Source: Prolixibacteraceae bacterium (GTDB lineage Bacteria; Bacteroidota; Bacteroidia; Bacteroidales; Prolixibacteraceae). Taken from it: 64,000 nt of DNA. This document shows positions 63,876-64,000 of the stretch, one piece after another. Location: assembly GCA_028683385.1 (NCBI GenBank), contig JAQUIJ010000001.1:1-64000 (forward strand), in the 5' to 3' direction. Below the pieces are notes generated by a model, which saw only the letters and a list, made by a program, of their open reading frames with translations, was not told the DNA's origin and did no database searches. How positions within the stretch are numbered: position 1 is the first letter of the stretch; the number at the start of each line of letters is the position of its first letter. A program made the translations under genes and the position numbers.

Positions 63876-64000
63876 TTATAGCTTCCTGATCATTTCAAAT
63901 TGTTGGCCTCTCAGTAAAATCCCTTTTGATTCAGCAAATTGCCTGATCAAATCGCAACCTATTTCAGCATTAATCAGTTTGATGTTCTGATGTCTGTTTT
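63876..64000 (-). CDS. 3' end of a gene running off the right edge (partial)
   Basis: On the minus strand 40 codons are open from the window edge to a TAA at 63876-63878 and encode a soluble, charged C-terminus (KLINAEIGCDLIRQFAESK, ending QQFEMIRKL). The composition is protein-like and consistent with a C-terminal helix pair. The family cannot be identified from this piece. The rest of the gene is outside the window. Confidence 0.55.
   Translation of the reverse strand, partial: NRHQNIKLINAEIGCDLIRQFAESKGILLRGQQFEMIRKL

Overview
The window is chromosomal DNA from a member of the Bacteroidota. The signs are TAnnTTTG-type promoters, AT-rich intergenic DNA, many SusB-era carbohydrate enzymes with N-terminal signal peptides, DUF4251/DUF4252 proteins, an ECF sigma/anti-sigma pair and a 1520-residue surface protein with a C-terminal type IX secretion sorting domain. 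The mix of glycosidases, a quinol NO reductase and branched-chain amino acid biosynthesis suggests a free-living or sediment relative of the Marinilabiliales/Prolixibacteraceae. That placement is inference only. No rRNA, tRNA, CRISPR array, transposase or phage gene was seen.

Layout. 0-9.4 kb: VIT-type metal transporter, ThpR, PanE, a GH97 glycosidase, an esterase behind a TetR regulator with a palindromic operator, an SRPBCC/DoxX pair, a small secreted protein and a sialate O-acetylesterase. 9.4-18 kb: a GH42 beta-galactosidase, then a nitrosative-stress locus (two RIC/hemerythrin di-iron proteins, one lacking the ScdA_N domain; quinol NO reductase; divergent Crp/Fnr regulator) and a UMF1-type MFS transporter. 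18-26.7 kb: remnant of a GH2 beta-galactosidase, GH76 enzyme, MscS + DUF432 operon, DsbA-family oxidoreductase, ECF sigma/anti-sigma/DUF4252 operon, DUF4268 protein, enolase. 27-36.4 kb: PBP4-type DacB, ilvC, an AraC regulator, DUF4251 protein, and the ilvD-ilvB-ilvN operon.

The ilv operon is preceded by a previously unlisted 21-codon open reading frame (36264-36329, minus strand) made mostly of Ile, Val and Leu codons. It is followed by a strong intrinsic terminator, and the leader's own stop codon lies in a segment that can pair with the terminator's 5' arm. This is a complete ribosome-mediated attenuator and is the most notable signal in the window.

36.5-53.3 kb: the T9SS sialidase-like protein, a large REC-PocR-PAS hybrid sensor kinase, an RsmI-like methyltransferase, an MBL hydrolase, folate genes pabB and a class IV lyase, yggS with a DHOD-like enzyme, a HEAT-like protein, a MATE pump and overlapping cupin and leucine-rich-repeat genes. 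53.4-64 kb: a heparinase II/III-like enzyme with a possible small membrane ORF after it, a D-amino acid aminotransferase, lrgAB, a PHP-type protein, an aldo/keto reductase, a dienelactone hydrolase, an unusual two-part class V aminotransferase, a methyltransferase, and the 3' end of a gene that runs off the right edge.

Intergenic DNA carries at least seven kinds of inverted repeat (12482, 13367/28407, 24221, 46263, 49876, 57791/58914, 59960). Two of these occur twice in the window.
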